Assembly (NCBI GenBank): GCA_002007465.1
Contig: LNAC01000729.1
Location: forward strand, 681,710-745,709
Direction: 5' to 3'
Source of the DNA: Ailurus styani
Taxonomy: Eukaryota > Chordata > Mammalia > Carnivora > Ailuridae
DNA length: 64,000 bases
Position 1 is the first letter of the stretch, and each line of letters begins with the position of its first letter. A program made the position numbers and the translations under genes. This document shows positions 1 to 12,104 of this stretch, piece by piece. A model generated the notes under the pieces. That model had not been told where the DNA came from. It ran no database searches and was given only the letters and a program-made list of their open reading frames with translations.

Positions 1-497
1 TATGAACGAATTGATTCCAGCAGATTATAATGCATAATTCAAAAAAAAATTACAGGAAGGTAAGAGAAGTTGTGACAGTAATTCAACGTGAGGGGCTCTG
101 TTGTCTTGAGATCCTCATGTGAGGGTAATGGCTTTCATTTAAGAAGCCTGGCACGTCGTAGAAGCCAAAGTATCCTCTTCCCTCCTCCTTGCTGTTGAAA
201 CCTTCACTACAAGCCACTCAGCCCCAGAAGCTTCTTTCCCAACCCTCTGCCCTCTCATGGCCATCTTCTCCTCCTGCAGGCCCAGGGACTCAGAACAGAG
301 CTGAGCTATCAAGGGAATAAATCACTATACTCTCGTTTCCATAGAAAAAAGTGCTTATCAATTGAAGGATAAGTCAATTATAATTGAATTTTGGGAAACA
401 ATCTAATCCATAAGTTGGACTCTGCTTATCTTCACCGTGTTTTAAAAGAAATCTCTTTTTATGTTTTTTGAGGACGAAGTATTTTTTAAAGCCTTTT

Positions 498-514
498 ATG
501 CTAATGATTAGCAT
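498..514. other. 17-nt palindrome with homeodomain/POU-like half sites
   Basis: 'atgctaat' g 'attagcat' reads the same on both strands apart from the central base. The core TAATGATTA resembles paired homeodomain sites and the flanks resemble a diverged octamer. No function is shown. Confidence 0.3.
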
Positions 515-937
515 GACTTTGACTTAATTTCTCTTTCAATAATAACTGATAATTGTACCAACAATTTGGTTGAACTGTATTAAACTTCTCCTGGAAGAAT
601 AAGGTAGTATTTATTATTTATTTATTTGTTTTCTTTGTTATGCATAAGTGAGGCAAGACAGCTGATCTCTGTCACAATTAAGCTGCAGGGCTTAAGAAGT
701 GTATCTTGGTGGAGGTGATGGTTATATTTTATTTTGCAGGGTTTTTTCTTCTTTTAAAAAGATCATTAAGCCCTTGAAGGACAGTCTCAATCTAACTGAA
801 GCAAAGATAAAAGTCTGTGATCGAAGATGACATTTTAGTTTGCCCAGCAAACTGACCCTCCTAATACTTTGTGTCGTACAATGAAGAATTACAGACCATT
901 CAGGAGGGTCTGGATAATAGGAAGTGGAAGTCTGGTT

Positions 938-950
938 CTGTGTGTGTGTG

Positions 951-1001
<51 letters not shown>
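938..1001. repeat. (TG)n microsatellite
   Basis: A near-pure TG dinucleotide array with a single CG interruption. The reading frame through it (poly Cys-Val) is an artefact. The rest of 1-1980 is single-copy AT-rich and mixed sequence with nothing else recognised apart from a small palindrome at 498-514. Confidence 0.95.
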
Positions 1002-1004
<3 letters not shown>

Positions 1005-1980
1005 CCCTACTCCAGGCATCCGGTCTTCTCAAAATGCCCTTACATGTGCCAGGATGAAATGACCTTGTCCTGAAGCTTGCTGCTTAGATGGCTGCCAAAT
1101 GGGAGCGCAGACATCAGCTATCCTGGGAGCCAGGGAAAGAATGGGAGAGCTCACAGCACTGACAGGGCTCTGCCTGGCACCTTCCTGGCTGCTGGGCGGT
1201 AAAGAAAGGCAGGAGTCTGGCAGCAAGGAAGTGGCATGGCCTTGGCTAAGCACTTAATGAGGGGATAAATGCCAATGACCAGCGTAGCTCTAGGTACATT
1301 TAAAGGGCATGCTCCTGATTTTGCCCATGGAGGGGTAAATAGGGTCTGACAGATCTCCTGTGCCCAGGGCTGTTTTGAGGTGAGCACCATCATGGTGACC
1401 ATAAGGTACAGTCTTGAGCAGCTTTTTTGAAGCATGGAATTAGTAAGCATGTCTTCTCTTTCCTCCAGAAAGCTGTCAGAAGCTGAGAAGCACTAAATTC
1501 AAACAGAGCTTCCACTTCCCTGAAGCTCCCGGTGGCTCCAAGGATCCCATATATAAAGCATAGGAAGCTGAACATGACCCCATAAAGCAAGTACTATTTC
1601 TGCCACCTCCACCCACAGCCCGCTGTGTGTGTGGATTACCAAGAAGCTATGCCTCTTCCATGTCCACTCCACGCCCACTGGTGTCTCTGATAGCCAGTGA
1701 GATGAACACCTGTGTTGAATCTTCATCAGAGTCACAGAAAATGTGTTCTTCTGAAATTGTGGATGATCTTTTTGGGTAGTTTGAGATTGCCTGATACTGT
1801 TCACATGCCAGTGTTGCTCAGAATTCGGAACGAAAAGTAGAACGATTATTCACAAACTGGAATTAATTCATTAATTATTGCTAAGATGAATGAAGAATAC
1901 ATAGGATTCATTTTTTAGATGGGGCCAGTGTTTTAACTGTTTAGGGATACAGTTAAAAAGGTTTCAAGTTAGTGTTTTTG

Positions 1981-2175
1981 AAGATTTATTTATTTATTTT
2001 AGAGAGAGAGCGCACACGCAGTGGGGAGGGGCAGAGGGAGAGGGAGAGAGAATCTTAAGCAGACTCCATGCTGAGTGTGGAGCCTGACATGAGGCTTGAT
2101 ACCACGACCCTGAGATCATAACTGGAATCAAAACTGAGAGCTGGACGATTAGCCAACTGCGCCACCCAGACTCCC
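1981..2175 (-). mobile_element. CAN-SINE (tRNA-derived), antisense
   Basis: On the + strand it begins with the T-rich complement of the A tail (gatttatttatttatttt), then agagagag, and ends in the complement of the SINE head ('gccacccagactccc'). Several substitutions from the consensus indicate an older copy. Confidence 0.9.
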
Positions 2176-4225
2176 AAAAAGTTACAGAATTTTATGATGG
2201 GTTTCAAGTACCAAAAGAAGTCAGCCCCCCCCCCATCACATCCTCCCTCTGGCTATCTTCTGAGCTGGCTGTCATCCTGTAGTGGCTGAATGCTAGTTGT
2301 GAATTCCCTCAGCTCCTGCACTCTAAATGGTGATCTGAATGTGGACAACAGTGCTTGCAGACCTGGAATTGGGACAGAAGGAGATTCTGAGAACCCTTCA
2401 GCCTTTTTGCTCATTTTTGTGTTTGCCTTAGAAGATTTAGGGATCCTTCAGTTCTTGTCAAGAGGCTCTCTAAATCTTTTGTTGTGCTTCAGTGCACATA
2501 AAGTAAGAAACCCCAGAAGGAAGGCAGGGAAGGGAACAATCAGTGGGAGCAAAGTTGATTTGCTTAGAGTTGTTATATGATTTCTAAGTCATGCCTCTTG
2601 CTAATGTTTCTCAATACCCAGAGTTTACCATCTTTTACCTAAGTTAGGGCCACTAAACCCTGCTAAGCAGCAGGTGGTGTTTTGGGGTAGCTTATTTGTT
2701 CACCCAGAAGTGATCATTATTATAAGAACCCTCATAATGGGGAATTTTTCATCAATACCAGGGATGAGTGTTCTACTTGGAGGAGTTGCATTTTCGTGCC
2801 CTAATAGTAGGAGGATAGAGGGTACAAAATAGCACAAATGAGACTTGCAAGGCCCCAGTGAGTCTGGGATGCTCGTGGGATTGCTCTATGGATGGAGCTG
2901 CTCCTTCCTGTATTGGGTGCTTCTTACAGGACACTGGGAAGGGCACTATTCAGTTGTGAAGGAATTGTTGCTTTGGAAAGTTTTGTTTCACAGGGATTCT
3001 CCTATAAAGTTTTTCTCTGTTTTTCCACAGAAATCTTAGGAGTATTCTGGGCTAACGTGAGAGGTCATGAGAAGAGATGTGCGTTGCTTACATATACTGT
3101 AAGCAAATGAACGTTGGGTTGGAATTCATTTTCAGTTAGATAGGGGAGGAGTGTAATAGTTTTTTGGTAGAAGAAATATTGTCAGAGAAGCCAAGTCAGG
3201 GTGCGAGTCTGATGACACATTCGATTTCATACGTTTAGAACTTTCTCGGGTAATGAAGGTGACACCATAGGTTTAGCTCTTCTGAAGGAAAGAGAAACCA
3301 GATATTTTATAGTTGACATGCTTGTCTCATGTCCTCATCTCAATATTTTCTGGTCAGGAACTTCATGAAAGAGAAGCTGCATTTTTTCCAGGCTGACATC
3401 TATAACCAGTCTGAGGTCTGTGGGCTTCATGCATAGTCTTGGGTGGAGACCCTTTGGCTTGCTGAGAAGACATTGAAGGAAGCCTAGTTTCTTGATCACC
3501 TACTGGAAGTCTGTAACTTGCAGTCCTTTGTAATGCTCACTTCTCTTCTTTGACAATTAAGAAGGCTTTAAGGTGAACAGATTTGCAAAAGTCCATCCAA
3601 CTGTTATCAAATTTAATAATGGCTGTTCTGTCGTCTGTTAGGTTTACTTGTTACTTGATTACTTTTGTATTATTAGAAAGCCTCCTAGGAAACAAGCAGA
3701 ACATGGCTGGACTACAGCTCCTGGGTGAAGCCAGCTGTCTGTCCCCAGCTCAGGTGTAGAGTGGCTGCTCTCTCCACTCTCCACAGTGTGCTGTTTAGAG
3801 CTTTGTGACATCGTGACCCATCCAGCTGGACACCTTCCTCACCACAGCACTAACTCCTTTGGGACAGGAACTATGTTCTGTTTGTCTTTGTTCCCCAACC
3901 CGCATCTGGTATGTAAGCACTCCAGAAAGGTGGACTGACCAAAGTGTGCAGTCCTCGCGCTTTCCCATCTCAGGGTTCACTGTCCTTGCTGCCTGGACAA
4001 GGTCCTGGACATTGATGCTGATGGAGCTCTGGAGCTCGTTGTGAGCACCTCCCAGACCACTGCTCCTGAAACACCAGAATTTAGAAGGGAGCCCAGTGTG
4101 GCAAATGCTCTCAGAATCTCCTCACGGATTATTGTGAAGTTTTAGAAATAAAGACCTTCCTGCTGCTCTTGAATCAGATTCTACTGGGTTCCAAACAGCA
4201 GCCAAAAAGTAAGAATCCAGAGCTC
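2176..4225. other. Single-copy intron, possible L2 3' end
   Basis: No exon is recognised. Around 3843-3945 the sequence 'ggacaggaactatgttctg' followed by '...tatgtaagcactccagaaa' resembles the conserved 3' end of LINE L2 on the + strand. The remainder shows no repeat I can name. Confidence 0.35.
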
Positions 4226-4233
4226 GAAGTTTG

Positions 4234-4413
4234 TGTTTTTTTTAAATTTTATTTATTTGACAGAGAGAGAGAGAGATCAAAAGTAGGCAGAGAGAGGAGG
4301 AAGCAGGCTCCCTGCTGAGCAGGGAGCCCGATGCAGGCTCCATCCCAGGACCCTGAGATCATGACCTGAGCCAAAGGCAGTGGCTTTACCCACTGAGTCA
4401 CCTAGGCGCCCCT
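4234..4413 (-). mobile_element. CAN-SINE, antisense, with 8-bp target-site duplication
   Basis: T-rich start, agagag core, 'gagcagggagcccgatg' and head complement 'ggcgccc'. The flanking direct repeat gaagtttg occurs at 4226-4233 and 4414-4421. Confidence 0.93.
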
Positions 4414-5527
4414 GAAGTTTGCATTTCTGGTGGGAGTTTGTGTACTAGAGATCCCTCCCTCTTGCCTCCTTGGAGCACAAAGCTTTTTTAGAAGGAAGAG
4501 ATAGGCTATATCGTTCCATTTGTCTCCTTCCATAGCTGAGCGCTGATTTTGCCTTAAAGAAAGGAAAACTCCCAAAAATACAAAGGTAACATTTAAAGGG
4601 AGGGTTACTATGAAAAAAGTCTTTGGGGAGGATACCTTGTCCCCTGAAAGTTATTGCAGGTGTCAAGACAGTAGATTCCTGGTCCAGTTTCTTGCTTGGT
4701 TTGTAACCCATCACTTAATTTAATGTTTACCAAATCACATTCTGGTATTCTGGTATTCTGATTTTAAATCCAACCCTTCTGGTTGGAATTAAAAATCGTT
4801 TTAGCTACACTTAGGAGTTGGATGATAACTGCTGTTTAGGGTTAGTCAAATCAAGACTTCATCCTCTTTCCACTTAACAGACCAGATTATCTGCTCTGTT
4901 TGTGGCACTGTCCTAGGCCCTTTGTCAGAGCTTTGTGATGTGTTGGGTGAGAGGACAAAGGCACATGATGAGGGAGATCATTACTGAAGGCAGTAGCAAG
5001 AGGATGTGTGGTGTCCGTGGAAGGTGGAGTGTGAAGTGAGTGGTTGCATGGCTTGGTGTTGGGATCTCGGGAGGGAGGCCCAGAGGAGGGCCTTGGGCAC
5101 CACTTAGGGAAACCTGCTGTTTCGATGGCAGCAAGGACCTGGCTTTGAAGGAAGAATTGACCACATTAAGCAAAACAGTATGCTGTTTTCTGTGGAAAGG
5201 AATCCTTAGCATAAATTTTTAAAAATACTATTGGATGTCTTGCCCTGACATTTAACAAATAAGTTCTGTGTGTTTAATATCCTGGTGGCATTTCTGTTTT
5301 GCTTTGTGGTTTAGCCTTTTCATAAGTGTCTGAATTTACATGAAACTAGATTCCTATTTCTGCAAGTTTCAACCTGTGCAGTTGGAAGCAGATATGATAG
5401 TAAACACAACCAGGATTCTTAACAGGAAAGTAAACTCTTGGGCATGCTGTTCCCTGCCTGCACTGACTGGAAAGAAATCCGATTACTTTGGGAAATGAGA
5501 CTGATATTTCAATGGTTGTGTAATGGA

Positions 5528-5585
5528 CCAAAAAAAACCAAAAAACAAAAAACAAAAAAACAAAAAAACAAACAAACAAAAAAAC
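5528..5585. repeat. A-rich (AAAAAC)n simple repeat
   Basis: Runs of A separated by single C; the complementary open frame (poly Phe/Val) is an artefact. Confidence 0.85.
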
Positions 5586-6746
5586 CGTGGTCTCCAGCCT
5601 TTGAGAACTGAGATTTAACTACTCGGCAGTTGTAGTACTGAGTCTCAGAGTGGCATGTACTGAAATTGGTTTGCCAGCACCTAGAGGTGCCAGTGAGAAG
5701 CTTTTTTACTCAGCTGAGGCCAGTCTTTTTAATGTGATAAGCTAGAAATATGACCAGAGTGACTTACAATTCTGTTGCTTGTAATTAGGGGGGAGGGAAA
5801 GCAACCTTTAAGAAAAATCCTAAGAGAAAACATAGGAAATTAAGATGTTCTTAATCTCTAAAATCTAAACTGTGAATTCTTTCTTAGTGATAGGGAGGGA
5901 AGGAGAAAATGTGAAGGAAGAAGGGAACTTTTGTGTATAGTATCTCCAGCGTTATACAAATCCTCTTTAATGAATAAATGGAATCTTAATAAGGAAAACT
6001 ACCGGCTGCATTATCAGTTGCAAATTGATTTGCTGTGGGCTAATTCTAATATAGTTTGTGTAAGGCATACCTCTTAAGAAAACAAAATCAGGTTACCTGA
6101 AAATGGACTCTTATTTTCTAGGTGAAAAAAAAGCAGTAATGACAGAGCTTGGTTTTATCCTGAAATTTTTACTTGCTCCTGAATCACGGATGGGCTTTTC
6201 TGTTGTTATCTCTAAAGTTGAGATTTTTATCTATTTAAAGATAAAAATTACATACCTGCATACCTTCCACACCCAAATGAGGCTGGGATGAGCGTGAGGA
6301 GAGGGAGGTCAGTGCTTTTCCGCTCCTTTTTGGTGGGACAAGAGATCAGAGGGGGGGAATCCATCTCTAAAAACCTGTGGGTCTTAGCTTTTGAGAATGT
6401 AACACAGGCCAACCACTCTCACCTCAGAAAAATGCAAATACACCAAGGTTCATGTATAGTTATGGGTTTGCACACCCCCGAAGCCCATCCATGGATTCTC
6501 AGTCTAAAACACCTGCTGTAAAGTCAATTAGGTGCCATTCTTTAAATAAAACAATTGGTTGCATCATTTTTTTTTGATGAATGATTACCTTGCTATTTAT
6601 TTTCTAACTTCAATAGCTACTTATATTCCTGTGGAACACCTTGAAAATGTTCCCCCGAAGTAGATAAACTAATCTGAGACCCTGCCTGTTCCAGGAGGTA
6701 AGAATGACTTCCCAGTCTCACCTTGTGACCTGCCAGACCAACATAT

Positions 6747-6790
6747 CACCACCACCACCACCACCACCACCACCACCACCACCACCACCA
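6747..6790. repeat. (CAC)n trinucleotide microsatellite, about 14 units
   Basis: An uninterrupted CAC/ACC array of 44 nt. The opposite strand reads poly-Gly in one frame, without any supporting gene context. Confidence 0.95.
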
Positions 6791-7365
6791 TGTTCTTCTC
6801 TGCCCTCCTCCAAATAGTGTTTGCTACATATGGTTCTAAATACCAGAGAATGAGCTGGAGGGGATATGGAGGAAAGAGACATATCTAAGTCAAAGGAAGA
6901 GGGCACAGAAACCCTTCGGAGAAATAATAGTGACACCTAGTGTTTGTGGCTATGTATTGCAGATCATGGAAAGCAGCTGAATGGGATGTGGGTGCTAGCT
7001 TATTAACTAACTGTAAACTATTTAGCTTGGAGCAACTTTTGGTTTTTGATGGGATGAAACACAAGATGAAATTCAGCAAGGATAAATACAAGAGCTCAAA
7101 CTAGAATCCATGAAAATACAGTGACCAGTTAAAAAGTTGTCCAAGTCTTTTGTTTTGAGTCAAGGGTCACAGCAGACCATAAATTGCTATGAGTTGGTGA
7201 TATAATCGTGTATGTTTAAAATGAGAGTGGCGATCTATGAATGTGTGCAGTATCCATAAAATACTCACAAGAGAAGTAATTATTAAGTTATAGTCATTTG
7301 ATTTTTTTTATGTGTAGTCAGCTGATTGTATTCGGCAAGTGTATAAGTGGGCGAATCCCTTTTTT

Positions 7366-7493
7366 TAAATTTATTTTTTTATTTTTTTTTATTATTTGCC
7401 CCAGGGGTACAGGTCTGTGAACCATCAGGCTTACACCTTGCACAGCACTCACCATAGCACAAACCCTCCCCAATGTCCATAACCCATCCACCC
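7366..7493 (-). mobile_element. Short L1 3'-end insertion, antisense
   Basis: T-rich start (complement of the A tail), then 'ccaggggtacaggtctgtga' and '...caatgtccataacccatcca', the complement of a carnivore L1 3' UTR terminus. It is flanked by an imperfect direct repeat gcgaat(c/t)ccttttt at 7351-7365 and 7494-7507, showing a severely 5'-truncated retrotransposition. The same terminal segment is found at 56840-56966. Confidence 0.8.
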
Positions 7494-7508
7494 GCGAATT
7501 CCTTTTTA

Positions 7509-10500
7509 ATAGGAAATCATTTCTTCCCCATTCACTGAGCCCAGGGTTTCCAGCTTCTCACAACCTGAGGGACCTCTTGCTTCATGGATGACTGGCATGG
7601 CTGAAAGGAAGAGAAATCCTTGCCTCCACATAGTAGCTGAAGGGCGTCCTCTTGGTTGGTGGTTTCTGTGGCTGGTGGTTGCCAGTATGGTCCAGCTATT
7701 CCTGGGATCATCCTGGATTTGAAGTTTAAACCGATGAAGGTATGATAACATTGGATTTGGCTTCCCAGGCAAAGTCACCAGAGATTCTATGTATAATAGA
7801 GCTGAAATGTCACCTTCGCCTCTAGCATGTATTTCAGTTACATATGGATTATAGAGACTTTTGTGAGGTATCCTGAACATCAGCCCACCCACCATTTGTG
7901 ATATATTTTTTTCTAGAGAGAAATTAGTTCCCTATTCCAAATGACTTTTGTGTGTATTTTTGGAATGCAGTCTGTCTGTACAGCATCAGGGGGCCATATG
8001 TACTTGGCGAGAGTCAGATTTTCCTCTCTGTGCCACATCCCTTATCAGCAGAGCTGGTGCTGGACACTGTGAGCTGCAAAGTCCCATCAAGTGTTCCCTC
8101 CTAAAGCCTCTCCCAACTCTCCCTCCCCTTCCCCTAGTTCACCACACATTGGCTATAAATGAATCTACATGATCAATGCTGTGCTTTTCACACATTCTTT
8201 GCTTATGAGTTTCTCATTTCTACTGACACCTTTCCTCAGGACGACTTCAGGAGCCTCAACTCCTGGCCCTGAGGTGCTCCGCACCAGACCCCAGGCCCCT
8301 GAGCCCCTGGCCGCCCCAACAAGGCAACCTGGCCCCCTGGCACAGCTGTGTGTATCTCTGCCTCCCTTCCTTTGCTCAGTCTCCTGCAAGCTTCCCCACC
8401 GTCCCCAGCCTCTGCAGTCATCTCCAGTCCCTGAGGCTCTCCATGCCTGGGGGTGGAATAGGACTATGTCTCCAGCTGGAGGGCGAATCCTCCAGCTCAA
8501 GGAGGTGTCTCCATTTGCTGAGTTCTCCAGGATCCCCCAAACAACATAAGAGGGTGCTCAGTGAGTGTTGGCTGCTGCTGACAAGGATGCCCTTGGAATA
8601 AGCTTAAATGACAGCAGGAACATGACCTCAGCTGTCAGGAGGACTCTTCTGGAACCTGAGGATGGTTAGCACTGGAGCAGCTGCTTAATAGAAGCACGAG
8701 ATGACGGTCCCCATCCCCGAATCTCTCCTGGGACTGACCACCTTTCATCTCCTCTCCTGGCTGACTGGCTCATGGTCTTGTGGAGAGACAGAGCTCTGGA
8801 CCTAATAAGGGCTACTAAGAATTTTATATGTTCCTGGCTTATGAAATCATAACATGTCTTTAAATGAACTTCAGCCCTTCTTTTAAGGGAGCCCTTGGCA
8901 GAGAGAAAAGCAGCATCACTTAATTATTATGAATTCATCTTTTATTTACTAGCACATAACTTTTAGTTCTGAAACGGGATAGGTACAGGGCTACCATGAG
9001 GTTGATACCTGGATTTGTGCTCTGCATCATATGTTTCTGCTGATCTGTTCTTGTGATGCAGTTTTTACAGAGGCTTGTCTCTCATTTTCTGTCTCCCTAG
9101 TAAACTGTCTGGAGACAGTCTAGCATGTTTCAAACAGCTGAGCTGCTTGCATTCTGTCTTCTCTGGATAGACTCTTCTAAATTCTTTGGAGCCTTCTCTC
9201 TGGGAACATGAAAAAGGGACTCATGCGGTTATAAAAAGAAACCAGAGATCATCCAGCTATAAAATTGCATCTTCGCATTAGCTTCTGTTTTGTCTACCAT
9301 TCATTTTCTATTCATCCTTTTCTAAAGTTTGTCCAGCAATTTGAACCTGGTAATTTTAGTTCTGTGGTTTCGATTGGCTCCCAAACACTTACCCAGTGGT
9401 TAAAAATAAAAACTGCAAACCCATCTTGGTGAGGATGTGAGTAGCCAGCGGCTGAGGACTCACTTGCACTACTGGCGTCTGAGCCTGGCTGCCACGCTTG
9501 CTAGGACTGGTGTGCATGGGCGTGCATGTATGCTTGTGTGCACGTATGTGTGTGGGTATCTGCATGCGTGTGGCAGGAGGTTAGTGGGGAGGGGCAGATC
9601 ACCACATTTGACAGTTTAGAGCTTTTCTTGAAAATGCATCTACCTTTTCATGATTTACTACTGCACACTGAAATGAGCTGGGCTTTGGAGGGTTGGAGTC
9701 ACTGTCACTTGCTAGCCATGCATCTCTAGTCAGGTCAGATTCTGCTCACCCTCAGTCTCAAAGTGTCCTCTCTCAAAGTGTCCAGAGTGATTCCTGGCAA
9801 AAGTAAGAGAAAAGAAAAACCAAAAAAGCATAAAGCAGTTTAGCACGATGTGTGGTGCCGAAGCAGCCAGCATCTGTTAGTTCCCTTTCCCTTTGACCTT
9901 TGAGCTGCCGAAAGGGCAAGAAGCTATTGAGAAGAGGAGAGGGGAGGAATCTGCATCCATATCCGTTCCATGCTGGGTTACCGTGCGGAGCACGGAATGG
10001 GCATTCTGGGCAGCATAATGGTAACTGCACATCAAAGAATGACATTTAAACCTCCCTTTGAATGTGAATGAACTTGAGAGGAGCATGCTATATCAGAGCG
10101 AAAGTAATTCTTTCTCAGGCGCCTGTCCTAAGACCCGCGGTCAAGCCTATGGGAGAAGAGCTTATATGTAGCTCCTTCACTTTGTCCACTTTGGTTCCTG
10201 TGAGTGGGTATGACGAGGCACTTGACAACAGAGGGGTTTCAAGACCCCGTACCTATGGGGCTGAATGCCAGAGACAGCATGGCAGGTAGCGGGCACCAGC
10301 CTAGGCCTGTGTCCTCACCAGCTCACCACTGGGCTCTCCCCCAGGATGCCCCACCTCTCACGTGGCCTCACTTTGCCTTGACACTTCTCTAAATCAAACC
10401 TTGATACATTTCCTGCCCAGGAGCTCTCTTACTTGTATTGTTTTTTTAGATTGCTTTACCTGTACTGGAAGACAACTTGGGAGTCGTAGCTCTTACACTA

Positions 10501-11400
10501 AGGCTTACTACTACTCAGAGTGGGCTCTTTGGTCTCTAAAAACTAGTTGTTCTAGTTGTAATGTTATCACTGAATCCTATAAATATACATAATTTAAGAT
10601 GTCAGAGCACTTCCTTTGTATGATCTCATTTTTTTTAACAGCTCTATGAAATGGGTAGAGGACACAATGTTTGCCTATATATGCTGATGACAGAATAAAG
10701 TGCAAAAAGGATGACCACCTCACTGAAGGAAGCCCGGATCCTGGGGTCTGAGCCAGCACTGCTTTCTGGATTGCCATGCGTTCAGTGGGTGCCCGTAGAT
10801 CCTCAACTCTCTGGGAAGGATGTGGCCCAGGCCCTGACTTTCAGGTGCTTAGAATCTAGTTAGTAATTCTAGAAAAACTGACCTGGGAGCCTAAGTAAGT
10901 TGGAGAAATGGCAAGTTTTATTAGAGCTCCAAAAAGAAAGTGGTTTGGACCCTAAGATATTTGGGGGGACATTTTACTATCACCACCTTCAACTGAGAAA
11001 TGAGATTTTAAGAGACATTATTATTTATCCAGAAATACCCAGAGTAAGAGACTAGGTGGCCTGGCCCCTATTAAGTGAGTAAATGTGGCTTTCGCTCATT
11101 TACTCACTTACTAAGTAGTTGCGGGTGCCCACCCTGTGCTGAGGACCACCTGGGTCACTGTGGGCACCATCTCTGCCATCATGGAAGTCCACCAGCAGGT
11201 CACACCCTGAGGCAGGGTACTGCTGCCTCGTGGTCTTGCCAGCGGAATTTCGTCACTGTTTCCTGGCTTTGCCTGTGGCTTTCTTTGGGGTTCCTCTCAG
11301 TTCCACGGTTCTGGCGTCTCCCCGGTCTTAATAAACGTTACGTTCAGAGGGAAGAGAATTGAACTTGTAACCGTTTTGCGCCACGCCCTGACAACCAGGA
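7509..11400. other. Single-copy intron, nothing assigned
   Basis: No exons or clear interspersed repeats are recognised. 8080-8560 is pyrimidine- and C-rich with overlapping open frames on both strands but no domain resemblance. 9508-9575 is a TG-rich degenerate tract ('gtgtgcatgggcgtgcatg'). Confidence 0.35.
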
Positions 11401-12070
11401 GTCCTTTTTGACCTCAGCTTCTTCCTCTCCCACCAAGTCCTATCATTGTACCTCTGTGTATTTCCACGACCTGCCAACGCTTCCCTCTCTGCCATGCCTC
11501 GTGTCTTCATCTCCATCTCCTCTCCCCTGGACTACTGCTAGGCCTGTTAACCTGTTCTCCCACACAGCCCATTTTCCATGGAACTCAGTTGATCTGAAGC
11601 CCCTGCTGGATCACATAACCCCAGTAATTTCTTCAGTAGCTTCCCCACCCACAGGGTCTGGAATCTGTACTCACCTTGTTTAGCCTCTTGGTCACAAAGC
11701 CCTGGCCACGTCACATTGCTTAGAGTTGCCCCAGACAGACCAAGCTGTTTGCCGTCTCGAAGCCTTTGTTTCATGGCAGTCTCTCTGCTTTGGAATCTGG
11801 CACCCTTCTCCTGTCCCTCTTTCACCTGGCTAATTATTACTTATCCCTTAACACTCGGATTAATGGCCACCTCCTCCAAGAAGCCTTCTCCCACCCGTCT
11901 CTTCCTCCCACTGGCTAGGTACTTCCTATCTGCTCCCTTTGTGGCTGTAATATTTGTGTGCGGTCCTTGCTGCCTGGTTTGTAATAATCACTTCAGGCCC
12001 TGCCTGCCCCCAGCAATTCCAGGCTTCTCTGAGAACACGGACTTGTCCTTTCATTCTCGTCAGTGACTAG
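11400..12070 (+). mobile_element. LINE L2 3' end, old
   Basis: The stretch with 'ctttggaatctggcaccc', 'tggccacctcctccaagaag', 'ccttctcccacccgtctctt' and 'ctgagaacacggacttgtc' follows the typical order of the L2 C-terminal coding and 3' region on the + strand, heavily diverged. The portion from about 11700 is the clearest; the boundary upstream is uncertain. Confidence 0.6.
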
Positions 12071-12073
12071 CAC

Positions 12074-12104
12074 TGTGTCTGTGTCTGTGTCTGTGTCTGT
12101 GTCT
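12074..12104. repeat. (TGTGTC)n hexanucleotide repeat
   Basis: About five copies of gtgtct directly after the L2 3' end, where L2 elements usually have a short terminal repeat. It may be an expanded L2 tail. Confidence 0.8.

Larger units (their letters stand above)
4422..7350. other. Single-copy intron with simple repeats
   Basis: No exon or named interspersed repeat is recognised. It contains an A/C-rich simple repeat and a CAC array (listed separately). Confidence 0.4.

Noticed and set aside
8165..8601. Overlapping frames of 83-126 codons on both strands
   Set aside because: C-rich region with Pro/Ser-rich frames on one strand and Gly/Arg on the other; no domain, splice site set or conserved start.
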